NCBI RefSeq assembly: GCF_030286555.1
Contig: NZ_JASVWF010000001.1
Coordinates: 1,116,001-1,180,000 of the forward strand
Reading direction: 5' to 3'
Origin: Actinomycetospora termitidis
GTDB lineage: Bacteria > Actinomycetota > Actinomycetes > Mycobacteriales > Pseudonocardiaceae
DNA: 64,000 bases
Part shown: piece by piece, positions 31,900 through 42,566 of the stretch
Position numbering within the stretch: the stretch's first letter is position 1
How the letters are laid out: each line of letters starts with the position of its first letter
Made by a program: the position numbers and the translations under genes
The notes under the pieces: generated by a model
Database searches by the model: none
Told to the model about the DNA's origin: nothing
The model's input: only the letters and a program-made list of their open reading frames with translations

Positions 31900-32759
31900 G
31901 CACGCCCGATGGCCACACCCCCGGCGTGACCGACACCGAGGGCCCCGACGCGGCGGAGACCGTCGACGCGGGCACGTCCTCGTCGACGGCGGCCGCGACC
32001 GCGACCCTGCGGGTCGCCCGTCGCCGCGGGTTCTCCGCCGGCGAGGCCCGCCGCACCGCGCGTCACGACGCGCAGACCACCGCGGCCACCGGACGGACCC
32101 GCACGGTCACGGTGCACACGCCCACCGGCGGCACCGACGGCACCGTCGAGCTCCCGGCCGCGCTCTTCGACGCGCCGGCCAACACCGCGCTCATGCACCA
32201 GGTGGTCACCGCGCAGCTCGCGGCCGCCCGCCAGGGCACGCACGACACCAAGACGCGCGGCGAGGTCCGCGGCGGCGGCAAGAAGCCGTACCGCCAGAAG
32301 GGCACCGGCCGCGCGCGCCAGGGTTCGACCCGCGCCCCGCAGTTCACCGGCGGTGGCACGGTCCACGGCCCGACGCCGCGGGACTACTCGCAGCGGACGC
32401 CGAAGAAGATGAAGGCGGCGGCCCTCCGTGGCGCGCTGTCCGACCGGGCCCGCCACGAGCGGATCCACGTCTTCTCCGCGCTCGTGGACGGCTCGACGCC
32501 GTCGACCAAGGGCGCCCGCGCGGCGCTCGAGGGCGTCATCACCCCGGACCGCGAGCACCGGAAGGTGCTGGCGGTCGTGTCCCGCGAGGACGAGGCCGCA
32601 CGCCGCAGCGTCGCGAACCTGCCGGCGGTGCACCTGCTGACGCCGGACCAGCTGAACACCTACGACGTGCTCCGCGCGGACGACGTGGTCTTCACGTCGG
32701 CGGCGCTCGACGCGTTCGTCAGCACCCGCACCGCGGGTGCCGAGGAGGTCGACCAGTGA
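31896..32759 (+). CDS. rplD: 50S ribosomal protein L4 with N-terminal extension
   Basis: L4 lines the exit tunnel and in some bacteria represses the S10 operon. The 287-residue product is about 65-70 residues longer than usual (about 205-220). Family similarity begins near [17 protein letters not shown]. The rRNA-binding loop [20 protein letters not shown] is intact. The extra N-terminus is Thr/Ala/Asp-rich then Arg-rich. GTG 31896 overlaps the rplC stop (GTGA), and the stop overlaps rplW the same way. Confidence 0.95.
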   Translation: MSTPDGHTPGVTDTEGPDAAETVDAGTSSSTAAATATLRVARRRGFSAGEARRTARHDAQTTAATGRTRTVTVHTPTGGTDGTVELPAALFDAPANTALMHQVVTAQLAAARQGTHDTKTRGEVRGGGKKPYRQKGTGRARQGSTRAPQFTGGGTVHGPTPRDYSQRTPKKMKAAALRGALSDRARHERIHVFSALVDGSTPSTKGARAALEGVITPDREHRKVLAVVSREDEAARRSVANLPAVHLLTPDQLNTYDVLRADDVVFTSAALDAFVSTRTAGAEEVDQ

Positions 32760-33055
32760 TCGCGGACCCGCGCGACGTCATCCTCGCGCCGGTGATCTCG
32801 GAGAAGAGCTACGGCCTTCTCGAGGAGCGCCAGTACACGTTCCTGGTGCGCCCGGACGCGAACAAGACCCAGATCAAGATCGCCGTGCAGCAGATCTTCG
32901 ACGTGACGGTGGCGAGCGTGAACACGCTCAACCGCGAGGGGAAGCGCAAGCGTTCCCGCCGCGGCGTCGGCAAGCGCAAGGACACCAAGCGCGCCGTGGT
33001 CACCGTGACGCCGGAGAGCCGGACGATCGACGTCTTCGGCGGGCCCGGGGCCTGA
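32756..33055 (+). CDS. rplW: 50S ribosomal protein L23
   Basis: L23 sits at the tunnel exit and docks SRP and trigger factor. The 99-residue product begins [20 protein letters not shown], typical of the family. GTG 32756 overlaps the rplD stop by 4 bases. rplB follows after 16 bases. A much longer open frame upstream is a shadow of rplD. Confidence 0.97.
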   Translation: MIADPRDVILAPVISEKSYGLLEERQYTFLVRPDANKTQIKIAVQQIFDVTVASVNTLNREGKRKRSRRGVGKRKDTKRAVVTVTPESRTIDVFGGPGA

Positions 33056-33071
33056 GGGAGCTAGTAGACCA

Positions 33072-33911
33072 ATGGGAATCCGCAGGTACAAGCCGACGAC
33101 CGCCGGGCGGCGTGGCGCGAGCGTCTCGGACTTCGCCGAGATCACGCGTGACCACCCGGAGAAGTCGCTGATCCGCCCGCTGCACAACAAGGGCGGCCGC
33201 AACGCCACGGGCCGGATCACGACCCGGCACCAGGGCGGTGGCCACAAGCGTGCCTACCGGCTGATCGACTTCCGCCGGAACGACAAGGACGGCGTGCCGG
33301 CCAAGGTCGCGCACATCGAGTACGACCCGAACCGCAGCGCGCGCATCGCCCTGCTGCACTACGCCGACGGCGAGAAGCGCTACATCGTCGCGCCGGAGCG
33401 GCTGCACCAGGGCGACGCGGTGGAGAGCGGCGCCCGCGCCGACATCAAGCCGGGCAACAACCTGCCGCTGCGCAACATCCCCACCGGCACCGTGATCCAC
33501 GCGATCGAGCTCCGCCCCGGTGGCGGCGCCAAGATCGCGCGGTCGGCCGGCGCCCGGGTGCAGCTGGTGGCGAAGGACGGGCCGCACGCCCAGCTCCGGA
33601 TGCCGTCCGGCGAGATCCGCAACGTCGACGTCCGCTGCCGCGCGACGATCGGCGAGGTCGGCAACGCCGAGCACTCGAACATCAACTGGGGCAAGGCGGG
33701 CCGCAACCGCTGGCGCGGCAAGCGCCCGACGGTCCGCGGTGTCGCGATGAACCCGGTCGACCACCCGCACGGTGGTGGTGAGGGCAAGACGTCCGGTGGC
33801 CGCCACCCGGTGAACCCGGCCGGCACCCCGGAGGGCCGCACCCGCGGCCGCAAGGAGAGCGACCGCATGATCGTGCGCCGCCGGCGTACCGGCAAGAACA
33901 AGAAGCGATAG
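33072..33911 (+). CDS. rplB: 50S ribosomal protein L2
   Basis: L2 is needed for subunit association and peptidyl-transferase function. The 279-residue product begins [20 protein letters not shown] and has the conserved [20 protein letters not shown] loop with the key histidine. GGAG precedes ATG 33072. rpsS follows after 18 bases. Confidence 0.98.
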   Translation: MGIRRYKPTTAGRRGASVSDFAEITRDHPEKSLIRPLHNKGGRNATGRITTRHQGGGHKRAYRLIDFRRNDKDGVPAKVAHIEYDPNRSARIALLHYADGEKRYIVAPERLHQGDAVESGARADIKPGNNLPLRNIPTGTVIHAIELRPGGGAKIARSAGARVQLVAKDGPHAQLRMPSGEIRNVDVRCRATIGEVGNAEHSNINWGKAGRNRWRGKRPTVRGVAMNPVDHPHGGGEGKTSGGRHPVNPAGTPEGRTRGRKESDRMIVRRRRTGKNKKR

Positions 33912-33929
33912 AGCAGGAGGGAGACAGCG

Positions 33930-34211
33930 ATGCCACGCAGTGTCAAGAAGGGGCCGTTCGTCGACGACCACCTGCTCAAGAAGGTCGACGCGCTGAACGA
34001 CTCGAACCGCAAGTCGGTCATCAAGACCTGGTCGCGCCGTTCGACGATCATCCCCGACATGCTCGGCCACACGCTGGCCGTGCACGACGGGCGCAAGCAC
34101 GTCCCGGTCTTCGTCTCGGAGGCCATGGTCGGGCACAAGCTCGGCGAGTTCGCCCCGACCCGCACGTTCCGCGGGCACGTCAAGGAGGACCGTCGGTCGC
34201 GTCGCCGCTAG
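33930..34211 (+). CDS. rpsS: 30S ribosomal protein S19
   Basis: S19 forms a complex with S13 in the 30S head. The 93-residue product begins [20 protein letters not shown] and contains [16 protein letters not shown], both diagnostic. AGGAGGGAGA lies ahead of ATG 33930. rplV follows after 48 bases. Confidence 0.98.
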   Translation: MPRSVKKGPFVDDHLLKKVDALNDSNRKSVIKTWSRRSTIIPDMLGHTLAVHDGRKHVPVFVSEAMVGHKLGEFAPTRTFRGHVKEDRRSRRR

Positions 34212-34259
34212 GCGCGCACCGTCGGTCACGACCCGCGAAACCAGGAAGGTAGACGAACG

Positions 34260-34673
34260 ATGTCTGCACCAGCCGACACCGGCCAGGCGCCCCGTGGCGC
34301 CGTGGCTCGGGCGCGCTTCGTGCGCATGTCGCCGATGAAGGTCCGCCGCGTCGTGGACCTGGTCCGGGGCATGCCCGTCGGCGAGGCCGCGTCGGTGCTG
34401 CGGTTCGCCGAGCAGGCCGCCGCGACGCCGGTGGCCAAGCTCGTCGCGAGCGCGGTGGCGAACGCCGAGAACAACTTCGACCTGGACCCCTCCACCCTCG
34501 TGATCTCGACGATCACGGTGGACGAGGGTCCGACCATGAAGCGGTTCCAGCCCCGTGCGCAGGGGCGTGCGTACCGCATCCGCAAGCGGACCAGCCACAT
34601 CACCGTCGAGGTCACCTCCGTGACCAACGCGGACCGGGGCGGTCGCCGGCGCTCGAAGGGAAGGACCCGCTGA
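34260..34673 (+). CDS. rplV: 50S ribosomal protein L22
   Basis: L22 lines the exit tunnel; its hairpin tip is the site of some macrolide-resistance changes. The 137-residue product has [20 protein letters not shown] and the tunnel hairpin around [20 protein letters not shown]. The N-terminal 15 residues are a variable extension. The stop overlaps the rpsC start by one base. Confidence 0.97.
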   Translation: MSAPADTGQAPRGAVARARFVRMSPMKVRRVVDLVRGMPVGEAASVLRFAEQAAATPVAKLVASAVANAENNFDLDPSTLVISTITVDEGPTMKRFQPRAQGRAYRIRKRTSHITVEVTSVTNADRGGRRRSKGRTR

Positions 34674-35506
34674 TGGGTCAGAAGATCAACCCGCACGGGT
34701 TCCGTCTGGGCATCACCACGGACTGGAAGTCCCGGTGGTACGCCGACAAGCAGTACGCCGACTACGTGGCCGAGGACGTCAAGATCCGCCGCATGCTCTC
34801 CAAGGGCATGGAGCGGGCCGGCATCTCCAAGGTCGAGATCGAGCGCACCCGCGACCGGGTGCGCGTCGACATCCACACCGCCCGCCCGGGCATCGTCATC
34901 GGCCGCCGCGGCGCGGAGGCCGACCGGCTGCGCGGCAACCTCGAGAAGCTGACCGGCAAGCAGGTCCAGCTGAACATCCTCGAGGTCAAGGGCGCGGAGG
35001 CGGACGCACAGCTCGTCGCGCAGGGCGTGGCCGAGCAGCTGTCCAACCGCGTGTCCTTCCGCCGTGCGATGCGCAAGGCCATGCAGTCGGCCATGCGCTC
35101 GCCGGGCGTCAAGGGCATCCGGGTGCAGTGCTCCGGCCGTCTCGGCGGGGCCGAGATGTCGCGCTCGGAGTTCTACCGCGAGGGGCGCGTGCCGCTGCAC
35201 ACGCTGCGCGCGGAGATCGACTACGGCCTGTTCGAGGCCCGGACCAACTTCGGCCGCATCGGCGTGAAGGTCTGGATCTACAAGGGCGACGTCGTCGGTG
35301 GGAAGCGGGAGTCCGAGCGCCAGGCCGCGCTCGACGCCGCGACCCGGGAGCCGAGGCGCGGCCGGGGCGGCGGCAACGACCGTCCCCGTGGCCGTCGTTC
35401 CGGCGCCTCCGGCACGACCGGCTCGGGCACCGAGGCCGGGCGCGCCGCCGCCGAGCAGGCCGCCGGCGCCTCGAGCGCGCCGGCGTCGACCGGATCGGAG
35501 GCCTGA
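34673..35506 (+). CDS. rpsC: 30S ribosomal protein S3
   Basis: S3 has mRNA-entry and helicase roles at the 30S head. The 277-residue product begins [20 protein letters not shown] and has a KH domain with [20 protein letters not shown]. The C-terminal 60 residues are Arg/Gly-rich then Ala/Ser/Thr-rich, as in actinobacterial S3 but long. ATG 34673 overlaps the rplV stop by one base. Confidence 0.98.
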   Translation: MGQKINPHGFRLGITTDWKSRWYADKQYADYVAEDVKIRRMLSKGMERAGISKVEIERTRDRVRVDIHTARPGIVIGRRGAEADRLRGNLEKLTGKQVQLNILEVKGAEADAQLVAQGVAEQLSNRVSFRRAMRKAMQSAMRSPGVKGIRVQCSGRLGGAEMSRSEFYREGRVPLHTLRAEIDYGLFEARTNFGRIGVKVWIYKGDVVGGKRESERQAALDAATREPRRGRGGGNDRPRGRRSGASGTTGSGTEAGRAAAEQAAGASSAPASTGSEA

Positions 35507-35509
35507 GCC

Positions 35510-35926
35510 ATGCTGATGCCTCGCCGCGTCAAGTTCCGCAAGCAGCACCGTCCCGACCGCTCGGGTGCCGCCAAGGGCGGCACGCAGATGTCGTTCGGCG
35601 ACTACGGGATCCAGGCGCTCGAGCACGGCTACGTCACGAACCGCCAGATCGAGTCGGCCCGTATCGCGATCACCCGCCACATCCGTCGTGGCGGCAAGGT
35701 CTGGATCAACATCTTCCCGGACCGCCCGCTCACCAAGAAGCCCGCCGAGACCCGCATGGGCTCCGGCAAGGGCTCGCCGGAGAAGTGGGTCGCGAACGTG
35801 AAGCCGGGCCGGGTCATGTTCGAGATGAGCTACCCCAACGAGGCCACCGCCCGTGAGGCACTGCGTCGCGCGCAGCACAAGCTGCCGATGCGCTGCCGCA
35901 TCGTCACCCGTGAGGAGGCGTTCTGA
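35510..35926 (+). CDS. rplP: 50S ribosomal protein L16
   Basis: L16 lies near the A site and helps position tRNA. The 138-residue product begins [19 protein letters not shown]; the family pattern MLxPRRVK supports ATG 35510 over ATG 35516. It overlaps rpmC by one base (TGATG). Confidence 0.98.
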   Translation: MLMPRRVKFRKQHRPDRSGAAKGGTQMSFGDYGIQALEHGYVTNRQIESARIAITRHIRRGGKVWINIFPDRPLTKKPAETRMGSGKGSPEKWVANVKPGRVMFEMSYPNEATAREALRRAQHKLPMRCRIVTREEAF

Positions 35927-36162
35927 TGGCAGCGGGAACCCCCGCCAGCGAGCTGCGCGAGCTCTCCTCCGAGGACCTCGTCGCGCGTGCCCGTGAGGCG
36001 AAGGCCGAGCTGTTCAACCTCCGGTTCCAGATGGCGACCGGGCAGCTCGACAACAACCGCCGGCTGCGGACCGTCCGCCACGACATCGCGCGCATCTACA
36101 CGGTGATGCGCGAGCGTGAGCTCGGTCTGTCCGCGGCTCCTGACGAGGAAGGGGCGGCATGA
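35926..36162 (+). CDS. rpmC: 50S ribosomal protein L29
   Basis: L29 is a small helical protein at the tunnel exit. The 78-residue product contains [20 protein letters not shown], the family core, and a short acidic tail. It overlaps rplP by one base and rpsQ by four. Confidence 0.97.
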   Translation: MAAGTPASELRELSSEDLVARAREAKAELFNLRFQMATGQLDNNRRLRTVRHDIARIYTVMRERELGLSAAPDEEGAA

Positions 36163-36497
36163 CCAGCGCCGCTGACAGCGAGCAGGTGCGCAGCGAGGTC
36201 AAGGCCGACGCCCCTGCCGAGCAGAAGCCGGGCGAGCGGAACGACGACCGCGGCCTGCGCAAGACCCGCGAGGGCCTGGTCGTCTCGGACAAGATGTCCA
36301 AGACGATCGTCGTGAGCCTCGAGGACCGGGTGAAGCACCCGCGCTACTCGAAGGTCATCCGCCGGACCAAGAAGGTCAAGGCGCACGACGAGAACAACAC
36401 CGCCGGCCCGGGCGACCGCGTGCTCCTCATGGAGACGCGCCCGCTCTCGGCCACCAAGCGGTGGCGGCTCGTCGAGATCCTCGAGAAGGCCAAGTAG
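36159..36497 (+). CDS. rpsQ: 30S ribosomal protein S17 with N-terminal extension
   Basis: S17 is an OB-fold protein that binds 16S rRNA early in assembly. The 112-residue product has the core [20 protein letters not shown] and [19 protein letters not shown]. About 33 charged N-terminal residues precede it; most S17 proteins are 80-90 residues. ATG 36159 overlaps the rpmC stop by 4 bases. Confidence 0.97.
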   Translation: MTSAADSEQVRSEVKADAPAEQKPGERNDDRGLRKTREGLVVSDKMSKTIVVSLEDRVKHPRYSKVIRRTKKVKAHDENNTAGPGDRVLLMETRPLSATKRWRLVEILEKAK

Positions 36498-36561
36498 CAC
36501 CCCTTCGGGGCCACATCGAAACCATCCGACGCCCGGCGTCGGGAAGGTCAGGAGAGAAGCA

Positions 36562-36930
36562 GTGATCCAGCAGGAGTCGCGACTCCGGGTCGCCGACAAC
36601 ACGGGTGCCAGGGAGATCCTGTGCATCCGTGTGCTCGGTGGCTCGTCCCGCCGTTACGCGGGCATCGGCGACGTCATCGTGGCCACCGTCAAGGAGGCCA
36701 TCCCGGCGTCCGGCGTGAAGCGCGGGGACGTCGTCAAGGCCGTCGTGGTGCGCACCGTCAAGGAGAAGCGCCGCCCGGACGGCTCGTACATCAAGTTCGA
36801 CGAGAACGCCGCGGTGATCATCAAGAACGACCGCGAGCCGCGCGGGACCCGCATCTTCGGCCCGGTCGGCCGGGAGCTCCGCGACAAGCGGTTCATGCGG
36901 ATCATCTCGCTCGCACCGGAGGTGCTGTAG
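36562..36930 (+). CDS. rplN: 50S ribosomal protein L14
   Basis: L14 forms part of the subunit interface. The 122-residue product begins [20 protein letters not shown] and ends [12 protein letters not shown], typical throughout. GTG 36562 follows AGGAGAGAAG. rplX follows after 4 bases. Confidence 0.98.
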   Translation: MIQQESRLRVADNTGAREILCIRVLGGSSRRYAGIGDVIVATVKEAIPASGVKRGDVVKAVVVRTVKEKRRPDGSYIKFDENAAVIIKNDREPRGTRIFGPVGRELRDKRFMRIISLAPEVL

Positions 36931-36934
36931 CCAG

Positions 36935-37255
36935 ATGAAGGTCAAGAAGGGCGACACGGTCCTCGTCATCGCCGGCAAGGACAAGGGCGCGAAGGGCAAG
37001 GTCATCCAGGCCTACCCCGACCGCGACAAGGTCCTCGTCGAGGGCGTCGGCCGCGTCAAGAAGCACACCGCCCAGTCCGCGAACCAGCGGGGCGCGCAGT
37101 CCGGCGGGATCGTCACGCAGGAGGCGGCCATCCACGTCTCGAACGTGATGGTCGTCGACTCCGACGGCAAGCCGACCCGCGTCGGCTACCGCGACGGCGG
37201 CGAGGGCGAGCAGAAGCGCGTGCGCGTCTCGCGGCGCAACGGGAAGGACATCTGA
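36935..37255 (+). CDS. rplX: 50S ribosomal protein L24
   Basis: L24 is a KOW-domain assembly starter. The 106-residue product begins [20 protein letters not shown], the KOW motif. The C-terminal half carries the family GYRDGG segment. It overlaps rplE by one base. Confidence 0.98.
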   Translation: MKVKKGDTVLVIAGKDKGAKGKVIQAYPDRDKVLVEGVGRVKKHTAQSANQRGAQSGGIVTQEAAIHVSNVMVVDSDGKPTRVGYRDGGEGEQKRVRVSRRNGKDI

Positions 37256-37815
37256 TGACGAGCACCGAGACTCGTCCCCGTCTGCAGCAGCGGTACCGGG
37301 ACGCGATCCGTCAGGAGCTCACGGACCAGTTCCACTACGCCAACCCGATGCTGGTCCCCGGTGTCGTCAAGGTCGTCGTGAACATGGGCGTCGGCGAGGC
37401 CGCGCGCGACTCCAAGCTCATGGAGGGCGCGGTCCGCGACCTCACGCTGATCGCCGGCCAGAAGCCGGAGATCCGCCGGGCGCGCAAGTCGATCGCGCAG
37501 TTCAAGCTGCGCGAGGGCATGCCGATCGGGGCGCGCACGACGCTGCGCGGTGCCCGGATGTGGGAGTTCCTGGACCGCCTGGTCTCGATCAGCCTCCCGC
37601 GCATCCGCGACTTCCGCGGCCTCTCGCCGAAGCAGTTCGACGGGTCGGGCAACTACACCTTCGGTCTCGCGGACCAGACGATGTTCCACGAGATCGACCA
37701 GGACTCGATCGACCGGCCGCGGGGGATGGACATCACCGTGGTCACCTCCGCGACCACCGACGAGGAAGGCCGGGCCCTGCTGCGCGCCCTCGGCTTCCCG
37801 TTCAGGGAGAACTGA
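37255..37815 (+). CDS. rplE: 50S ribosomal protein L5
   Basis: L5 binds 5S rRNA and contacts P-site tRNA. The 186-residue product contains [20 protein letters not shown] and the loop [23 protein letters not shown] 37255 overlaps the rplX stop by one base; rpsN starts 2 bases after the stop. Confidence 0.98.
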   Translation: MTSTETRPRLQQRYRDAIRQELTDQFHYANPMLVPGVVKVVVNMGVGEAARDSKLMEGAVRDLTLIAGQKPEIRRARKSIAQFKLREGMPIGARTTLRGARMWEFLDRLVSISLPRIRDFRGLSPKQFDGSGNYTFGLADQTMFHEIDQDSIDRPRGMDITVVTSATTDEEGRALLRALGFPFREN

Positions 37816-37817
37816 GC

Positions 37818-38003
37818 ATGGCGAAGAAGGCACTGGTCAACAAGGCCGCCGCGACCCCGAAGTTCAAGGTCCGCGGCTACACCCGCTGCAACCGCTGCGG
37901 GCGCGCGCGTGCGGTGCTCCGCAAGTTCGGGCTCTGCCGCGTCTGCCTGCGCGAGATGGCGCACCGGGGCGAGCTCCCGGGCGTCAGCAAGTCCTCGTGG
38001 TGA
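37818..38003 (+). CDS. rpsN: 30S ribosomal protein S14, zinc-binding type
   Basis: S14 is part of the 30S head. The 61-residue product is the short zinc (Z) type with [20 protein letters not shown], two intact CxxC pairs. It begins [20 protein letters not shown]. The stop overlaps a GTG that opens the next small ORF by 4 bases. Confidence 0.98.
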   Translation: MAKKALVNKAAATPKFKVRGYTRCNRCGRARAVLRKFGLCRVCLREMAHRGELPGVSKSSW

Positions 38004-38242
38004 GCACGCCCGACACGGCCGAGACCGTGACCGAGGAGGAGCTGCCGGGCCGCCCGATCGACCCGCAGCTGCTCGAGCTCATCCAGCGCGTGGCGCACCG
38101 GGAGCACCTGCTCCCGGAGGGCCACGCGCACCCCCGTTCGAACAACTTGACCCGCCCCGGACGCCGCAGGCCCGCCACGGGGTCGTCCGCACGCCGGACG
38201 ACCCGGGGTACCACGGCGAGGAAGGTGACCTGGTCGCGATGA
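38000..38242 (+). CDS. Unrecognised small ORF between rpsN and rpsH, possibly frame-split
   Basis: GTG 38000 overlaps the rpsN stop by 4 bases and opens an 80-codon frame that ends at 38240-38242, overlapping the rpsH start as ATGA. The first 44 residues or so look like real protein (acidic, with [20 protein letters not shown] as a likely helix) and all codons there end in G or C. After the C5 run at 38131-38135 the same frame becomes Arg/Thr/Ser-rich and shadow-like. The -1 frame instead reads [20 protein letters not shown] and continues without a stop into rpsH. No homologue is known to me. It may be a small protein, a decayed gene, a frameshifted S8 extension, or a base-call error. Confidence 0.5.
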   Translation: MSTPDTAETVTEEELPGRPIDPQLLELIQRVAHREHLLPEGHAHPRSNNLTRPGRRRPATGSSARRTTRGTTARKVTWSR

Positions 38243-38637
38243 CGATGACCGACCCCATCGCGGACATGCTCACGCGTATTCGGAACGCCAACTCGGCGTT
38301 CCACGAGAACGTGACCATGCCGCACAGCAAGCTGAAGGCCCACGTGGCGCAGGTCCTGCTCGAGCAGGGCTACATCGCCGGGTACCGCAGCGAGGACGCG
38401 ACCGTGGGCAAGAGCCTGGTCGTGGACCTGAAGTACGGACCGAACCGCGAGCGCAGCATCGCCGGCATCAAGCGCATCTCGAAGCCGGGCCTGCGGGTCT
38501 ACGCGAAGTCCACCGAGCTCCCCCGGGTGCTCGGCGGTCTCGGCGTCGCGATCATCTCGACGTCCTCGGGTCTGCTGACCGACCGGCAGGCCTACCAGCG
38601 ACGGATGGGCGGGGAAGTCCTCGCCTTCGTCTGGTAG
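38239..38637 (+). CDS. rpsH: 30S ribosomal protein S8
   Basis: S8 binds central-domain 16S rRNA and in some bacteria represses the spc operon. The 132-residue product contains [20 protein letters not shown] and the C-terminal [12 protein letters not shown] 38239 (MTMTDP) and ATG 38245 (MTDP) are both possible; GAGGAAGG at 38218-38225 is rather far from either. The frame is open upstream through the -1 frame of the preceding small ORF. Confidence 0.96.
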   Translation: MTMTDPIADMLTRIRNANSAFHENVTMPHSKLKAHVAQVLLEQGYIAGYRSEDATVGKSLVVDLKYGPNRERSIAGIKRISKPGLRVYAKSTELPRVLGGLGVAIISTSSGLLTDRQAYQRRMGGEVLAFVW

Positions 38638-38656
38638 CGGAGAGGGGAACCGAACC

Positions 38657-39193
38657 ATGTCACGCATCGGCAAGGCCCCGATCACCGTGCCGTCCGGCGT
38701 GGACGTCACCGTCGAGGGCCAGAACGTCACCGTGAAGGGGCCCAAGGGCACCCTCACACACACCGTCGACCGTCCGATCGAGGTCGGCCTGGAGGACGGT
38801 GTCCTCTCGGTCACCCGGCCGAACGACGAGCGCGAGAACCGGTCGTTGCACGGGCTCTCCCGCTCGCTGCTGAACAACCTCGTCCTCGGGGTCACGCAGG
38901 GCTTCGAGCGGAAGCTCGAGATCCACGGCGTCGGCTACCGCGTGCAGCTCAAGGGCTCCACCCTCGAGTTCGCCCTCGGCTACAGCCACCCCGTGCGGAT
39001 CGAGGCGCCCGAGGGCATCACGTTCGCGGTGGAGAACCCGACCCGCTTCTCGGTGCAGGGCATCGACAAGCAGGCCGTCGGGCAGATCGCCGCCAACATC
39101 CGCCGCCTGCGCAAGCCCGACCCCTACAAGGGCAAGGGCGTGCGGTACGCCGGCGAGCAGATCCGCCGCAAGGTCGGGAAGACGGGTAAGTGA
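38657..39193 (+). CDS. rplF: 50S ribosomal protein L6
   Basis: L6 lies near the sarcin-ricin loop. The 178-residue product begins [20 protein letters not shown] and ends with the signature [28 protein letters not shown] precedes ATG 38657. Its stop touches the rplR start. Confidence 0.98.
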   Translation: MSRIGKAPITVPSGVDVTVEGQNVTVKGPKGTLTHTVDRPIEVGLEDGVLSVTRPNDERENRSLHGLSRSLLNNLVLGVTQGFERKLEIHGVGYRVQLKGSTLEFALGYSHPVRIEAPEGITFAVENPTRFSVQGIDKQAVGQIAANIRRLRKPDPYKGKGVRYAGEQIRRKVGKTGK

Positions 39194-39594
39194 TGGCTGA
39201 GACGACCGAGAAGAAGCGCACCCAGGTCGGGAAGAACGTCTCCGAGACCCGGCGCACGGGCCGGATCCGTCGGCACAGCCGCCTCCGCAAGAAGGTGGAG
39301 GGCACGCCGACCCGTCCGCGCCTGGTCGTGACCCGTTCCTCGCGGCACATCACCGCGCAGGTGGTCGACGACCTCGCCGGCCACACCCTCGCGCACGCCT
39401 CCAGCATGGAGGCCGACGTGCGGGGCCTGGAGGGCGACAAGAAGGCGCAGGCCGCCAAGGTCGGCGAGCTCGTCGCCTCCCGTTCGAAGAGCGCCGGCAT
39501 CGAGGCGGTCGTGTTCGACCGCGGCGGTCGCCGGTACCACGGCCGCATCGCGCAGCTCGCCGATGCGGCCCGCGAGGGGGGCCTGACCTTCTGA
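39193..39594 (+). CDS. rplR: 50S ribosomal protein L18
   Basis: L18 binds 5S rRNA with L5. From ATG 39193 the product has 133 residues with [20 protein letters not shown] and the end [24 protein letters not shown] at 39190 is in frame and would add one residue. rpsE follows after 40 bases. Confidence 0.97.
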   Translation: MAETTEKKRTQVGKNVSETRRTGRIRRHSRLRKKVEGTPTRPRLVVTRSSRHITAQVVDDLAGHTLAHASSMEADVRGLEGDKKAQAAKVGELVASRSKSAGIEAVVFDRGGRRYHGRIAQLADAAREGGLTF

Positions 39595-39634
39595 TGGCCC
39601 CCTCGATCACGTACACGCAAGGGAAGGACGCCTG

Positions 39635-40231
39635 ATGCCGGGCACTCAGCGCCGCGAGGGCGGCGGCCAGGGCGGGCGCGACCGCCAGGGCGGCGGCCGC
39701 GGCGGCGCCCAGGACAGGACGCCGCACCTCGAGCGCGTCGTCGCCATCAACCGCGTGGCCAAGGTCGTCAAGGGCGGCCGCCGCTTCAGCTTCACCGCGC
39801 TCGTCATCGTCGGCAACGGCGACGGCGAGGTCGGGGTGGGCTACGGCAAGGCCAAGGAGGTGCCGGCCGCGATCGCCAAGGGCGTGGAGGAGGCGAAGAA
39901 GAACTTCTTCCGCGTCCCGCGGATCGGCGGCACCATCACGCACCCCGTGCAGGGTGAGGACGCCGCCGGCGTCGTCCTCCTGCGCCCCGCGAGCCCCGGT
40001 ACCGGTGTCATCGCCGGTGGCCCGGTGCGCGCGGTCCTGGAGTGCGCGGGGATCCAGGACATCCTGTCCAAGTCCCTGGGCAGCCAGAACGCCATCAACA
40101 TCGTGCACGCCACGGTGGCCGCCCTGAAGGCGCTGCAGGTCCCCGAGGCCGTCGCGGCCCGCCGGGGTCTGCCGCTCGACGAGGTCGCGCCGGCGCGGAT
40201 GCTGCGCCAGCGCGCCGGTCAGGGGGTCTGA
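39635..40231 (+). CDS. rpsE: 30S ribosomal protein S5
   Basis: S5 affects accuracy and mRNA unwinding. The 198-residue product has about 30 Gly/Arg/Gln-rich N-terminal residues, then [20 protein letters not shown] and [29 protein letters not shown] precedes ATG 39635. rpmD starts 3 bases after the stop. Confidence 0.98.
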   Translation: MPGTQRREGGGQGGRDRQGGGRGGAQDRTPHLERVVAINRVAKVVKGGRRFSFTALVIVGNGDGEVGVGYGKAKEVPAAIAKGVEEAKKNFFRVPRIGGTITHPVQGEDAAGVVLLRPASPGTGVIAGGPVRAVLECAGIQDILSKSLGSQNAINIVHATVAALKALQVPEAVAARRGLPLDEVAPARMLRQRAGQGV

Positions 40232-40234
40232 CCC

Positions 40235-40414
40235 ATGGCCGACCTCAAGGTCACGCAGATCAGGTCCCAGATCGGGGGCAAGCGCAACCAGCGCGAGACC
40301 CTGCGGACGCTGGGCCTGCGCCGGATCGGCGCCACGGTCACGCGGCCGGACACCCCGCAGAACCGCGGGCTCGTCCACACCGTGCGGCACCTCGTCACCG
40401 TCGAGGAGGTCTGA
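40235..40414 (+). CDS. rpmD: 50S ribosomal protein L30
   Basis: L30 is a small 23S-binding protein. The 59-residue product begins [20 protein letters not shown] and includes [20 protein letters not shown], the family signature. ATG 40235 lies 3 bases after rpsE and the stop is one base before rplO. It is the normal spc-operon position and easily missed because it is short. Confidence 0.97.
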   Translation: MADLKVTQIRSQIGGKRNQRETLRTLGLRRIGATVTRPDTPQNRGLVHTVRHLVTVEEV

Positions 40415-40415
40415 G

Positions 40416-40865
40416 ATGACCGAACCGCTGAAGCTCCACCACCTCCGTCCGGCCCCCGGGTCGAAGACGGAGAAGACCCGCGTCGGTCGCGGTGAGGCGT
40501 CCAAGGGCAAGACCGCCGGCCGCGGCACGAAGGGCACGGGCGCCCGCAAGAACGTGCCCGCGCGCTTCGAGGGCGGCCAGATGCCGCTGCAGATGCGCCT
40601 GCCGAAGCTCAAGGGCTTCCGCAACCGCAACAAGGTCGTCGCGCAGGTCGTCAACATCGGCGACCTCGCCCGGCTCTTCCCGGACGGCGGCGAGGTCGGC
40701 CCGGCCGAGCTCGTGGCCGCCGGTGCCGTCCGCGCGGGGCACCCGGTCAAGGTGCTCGGCGAGGGCGAGCTGGGCTCGGTGACGCTGCAGGTGAGCGCGC
40801 ACGCGTTCTCCGGCTCGGCCTCCGAGAAGATCAGCGCGGCGGGTGGGACGACCACGGTCGTCTGA
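40416..40865 (+). CDS. rplO: 50S ribosomal protein L15
   Basis: L15 is a late-assembly 50S protein. The 149-residue product has [20 protein letters not shown] and [20 protein letters not shown], the Gly/Arg-rich family core. ATG 40416 follows GAGGAGG in the rpmD end. A strong hairpin follows the gene and separates it from secY. Confidence 0.98.
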   Translation: MTEPLKLHHLRPAPGSKTEKTRVGRGEASKGKTAGRGTKGTGARKNVPARFEGGQMPLQMRLPKLKGFRNRNKVVAQVVNIGDLARLFPDGGEVGPAELVAAGAVRAGHPVKVLGEGELGSVTLQVSAHAFSGSASEKISAAGGTTTVV

Positions 40866-40882
40866 CCCCCGCACTCCGCGCC

Positions 40883-40920
40883 ACGGGCCCGGAGGAGCCT
40901 CACGGCTCCTCCGGGCCCGT
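40883..40920 (+). terminator. Strong hairpin between rplO and secY
   Basis: A perfect 17-bp stem (40883-40899 with 40904-40920, beginning ACGGGCCCGGAGG) has the tetraloop TCAC. It lies 17 bases after rplO. A TACTCT box at 40972-40977 downstream may be a -10 for a separate secY-adk-map transcript; a clear -35 is not visible. Confidence 0.7.
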
Positions 40921-41107
40921 CCGCGTCCGGGGGCCCTCCCCGGCGGCACCGGGGGCGCACAGGCCTGCTGTTACTCTCGCCTGCAGGCCGTTCCGCGTCA
41001 CACACGGACCGCCCCGTGTCCGACGGGGCGTCGGCCGTTCCCGGGTCGGTGCGCCGCACGGCGGGGCAGGAATTCGGCCAGGAATCGACGACCAGCTGGA
41101 GGTCCGA

Positions 41108-42427
41108 GTGCTCGGCCCCGTGCGGTCCGCGCTGGCGACGCCGGACCTGCGCAAGAAGATCCTGTTCACGCTCGGCATCGTCGCGGTGTACCGGCTGGGT
41201 GCCACCCTGCCCGCCCCCGGCGTCTCGTACACGAACGTGCAGGCCTGTCTGCGGCAGGTCGAGGGCGGCGACGCGGCGAGCGTCTACTCGCTGATCAACC
41301 TGTTCTCCGGCGGCGCGCTGCTCCAGTTGTCGATCTTCGCGCTCGGCATCATGCCGTACATCACGGCGAGCATCATCGTCCAGCTGCTCACCGTGGTCAT
41401 CCCGCGGTTCGAGCAGCTGAAGAAGGAGGGGCAGTCCGGTCAGGGCACCCTCACGCAGTACACCCGGTACCTGACGATCGCCCTGGCGATCCTGCAGTCC
41501 ACCGGGATCGTGGCGCTGGCCGACCGGGGGCAGCTGTTCGCCAACTGCGACCCGACGCAGTACCCGATCCTGCCGGACGCCGGCATCTTCGACCTCGCGG
41601 TCATCGTGCTCGTCATGACGGCCGGGACCGCGGTCATCATGTGGTTCGGCGAGCTGGTCACCGAGCGCGGCGTCGGCAACGGCATGTCGCTGCTGATCTT
41701 CTGCTCGATCGCGGCCCGCATCCCCGCCGAGGGGCAGCAGATCCTGTCGAGCTCCGGCGCGCTGGTGTTCACCGTGGTCTGCGTCTTCGGGCTCGCGATC
41801 ATCGCGAGCGTCGTCTTCGTCGAGCAGGGCCAGCGGCGCATCCCCGTGCAGTACGCCAAGCGCATGGTCGGGCGGCGGATGTACGGCGGCACGTCGACCT
41901 ACCTGCCGCTCAAGGTGAACCAGGCCGGCGTCATCCCGGTGATCTTCGGGTCGTCGCTGCTCTATCTGCCCGACCTGCTCTCGCGGCTCGTCGGCAACTC
42001 GACCTCGGGCTTCGCGGTGTTCGTGCAGAACTACCTCGCGAACCAGTCGAACCCGGTCCACATCCTGCTGTACTTCGCGCTGATCATCTTCTTCACGTAC
42101 TTCTACGTCGCGATCACGTTCAACCCCGAGGAACGCGCGGACGAGATGAAGAAGTTCGGCGGGTTCATCCCCGGCATCCGTCCCGGGCGGCCCACCGCGG
42201 AGTACCTGCAGTACGTCCTGTCGCGGATCACGTTGCCGGGATCGATCTACCTCGGCATCATCGCTGTCCTCCCGAACTTCTTCCTGGGCATCACCGGTCA
42301 GGGGCAGAACCAGAACTTCCCGTTCGGCGGGACGGCGGTCCTGATCATGGTCGGCGTGGGCCTGGACACCGTGAAGCAGATCGAGAGCCAGCTGATGCAG
42401 CGCAACTACGAGGGCTTCCTGCGCTGA
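41108..42427 (+). CDS. secY: Preprotein translocase subunit SecY
   Basis: SecY is the pore of the Sec translocon in the cytoplasmic membrane. The 439-residue product has ten predicted membrane helices, beginning with [20 protein letters not shown]. The plug and helix-2 area contains [20 protein letters not shown], and [13 protein letters not shown] and [20 protein letters not shown] are conserved. GTG 41108 gives the usual start; GGAGG lies upstream. adk follows after 139 bases. Confidence 0.97.
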   Translation: MLGPVRSALATPDLRKKILFTLGIVAVYRLGATLPAPGVSYTNVQACLRQVEGGDAASVYSLINLFSGGALLQLSIFALGIMPYITASIIVQLLTVVIPRFEQLKKEGQSGQGTLTQYTRYLTIALAILQSTGIVALADRGQLFANCDPTQYPILPDAGIFDLAVIVLVMTAGTAVIMWFGELVTERGVGNGMSLLIFCSIAARIPAEGQQILSSSGALVFTVVCVFGLAIIASVVFVEQGQRRIPVQYAKRMVGRRMYGGTSTYLPLKVNQAGVIPVIFGSSLLYLPDLLSRLVGNSTSGFAVFVQNYLANQSNPVHILLYFALIIFFTYFYVAITFNPEERADEMKKFGGFIPGIRPGRPTAEYLQYVLSRITLPGSIYLGIIAVLPNFFLGITGQGQNQNFPFGGTAVLIMVGVGLDTVKQIESQLMQRNYEGFLR

Positions 42428-42566
42428 CCGTCGTCGGATCACGACACGGAGCGGACCCCGGAGGACGAGGGGGGCGCTCCCGCCCCGTCGACGGGGGGCG
42501 CGGGCGGTGGCGTCCGGGCAGGATGGGCGGGTGGCCGACGAGGGTCGCCGCAGGAGAGGAGTGGAC

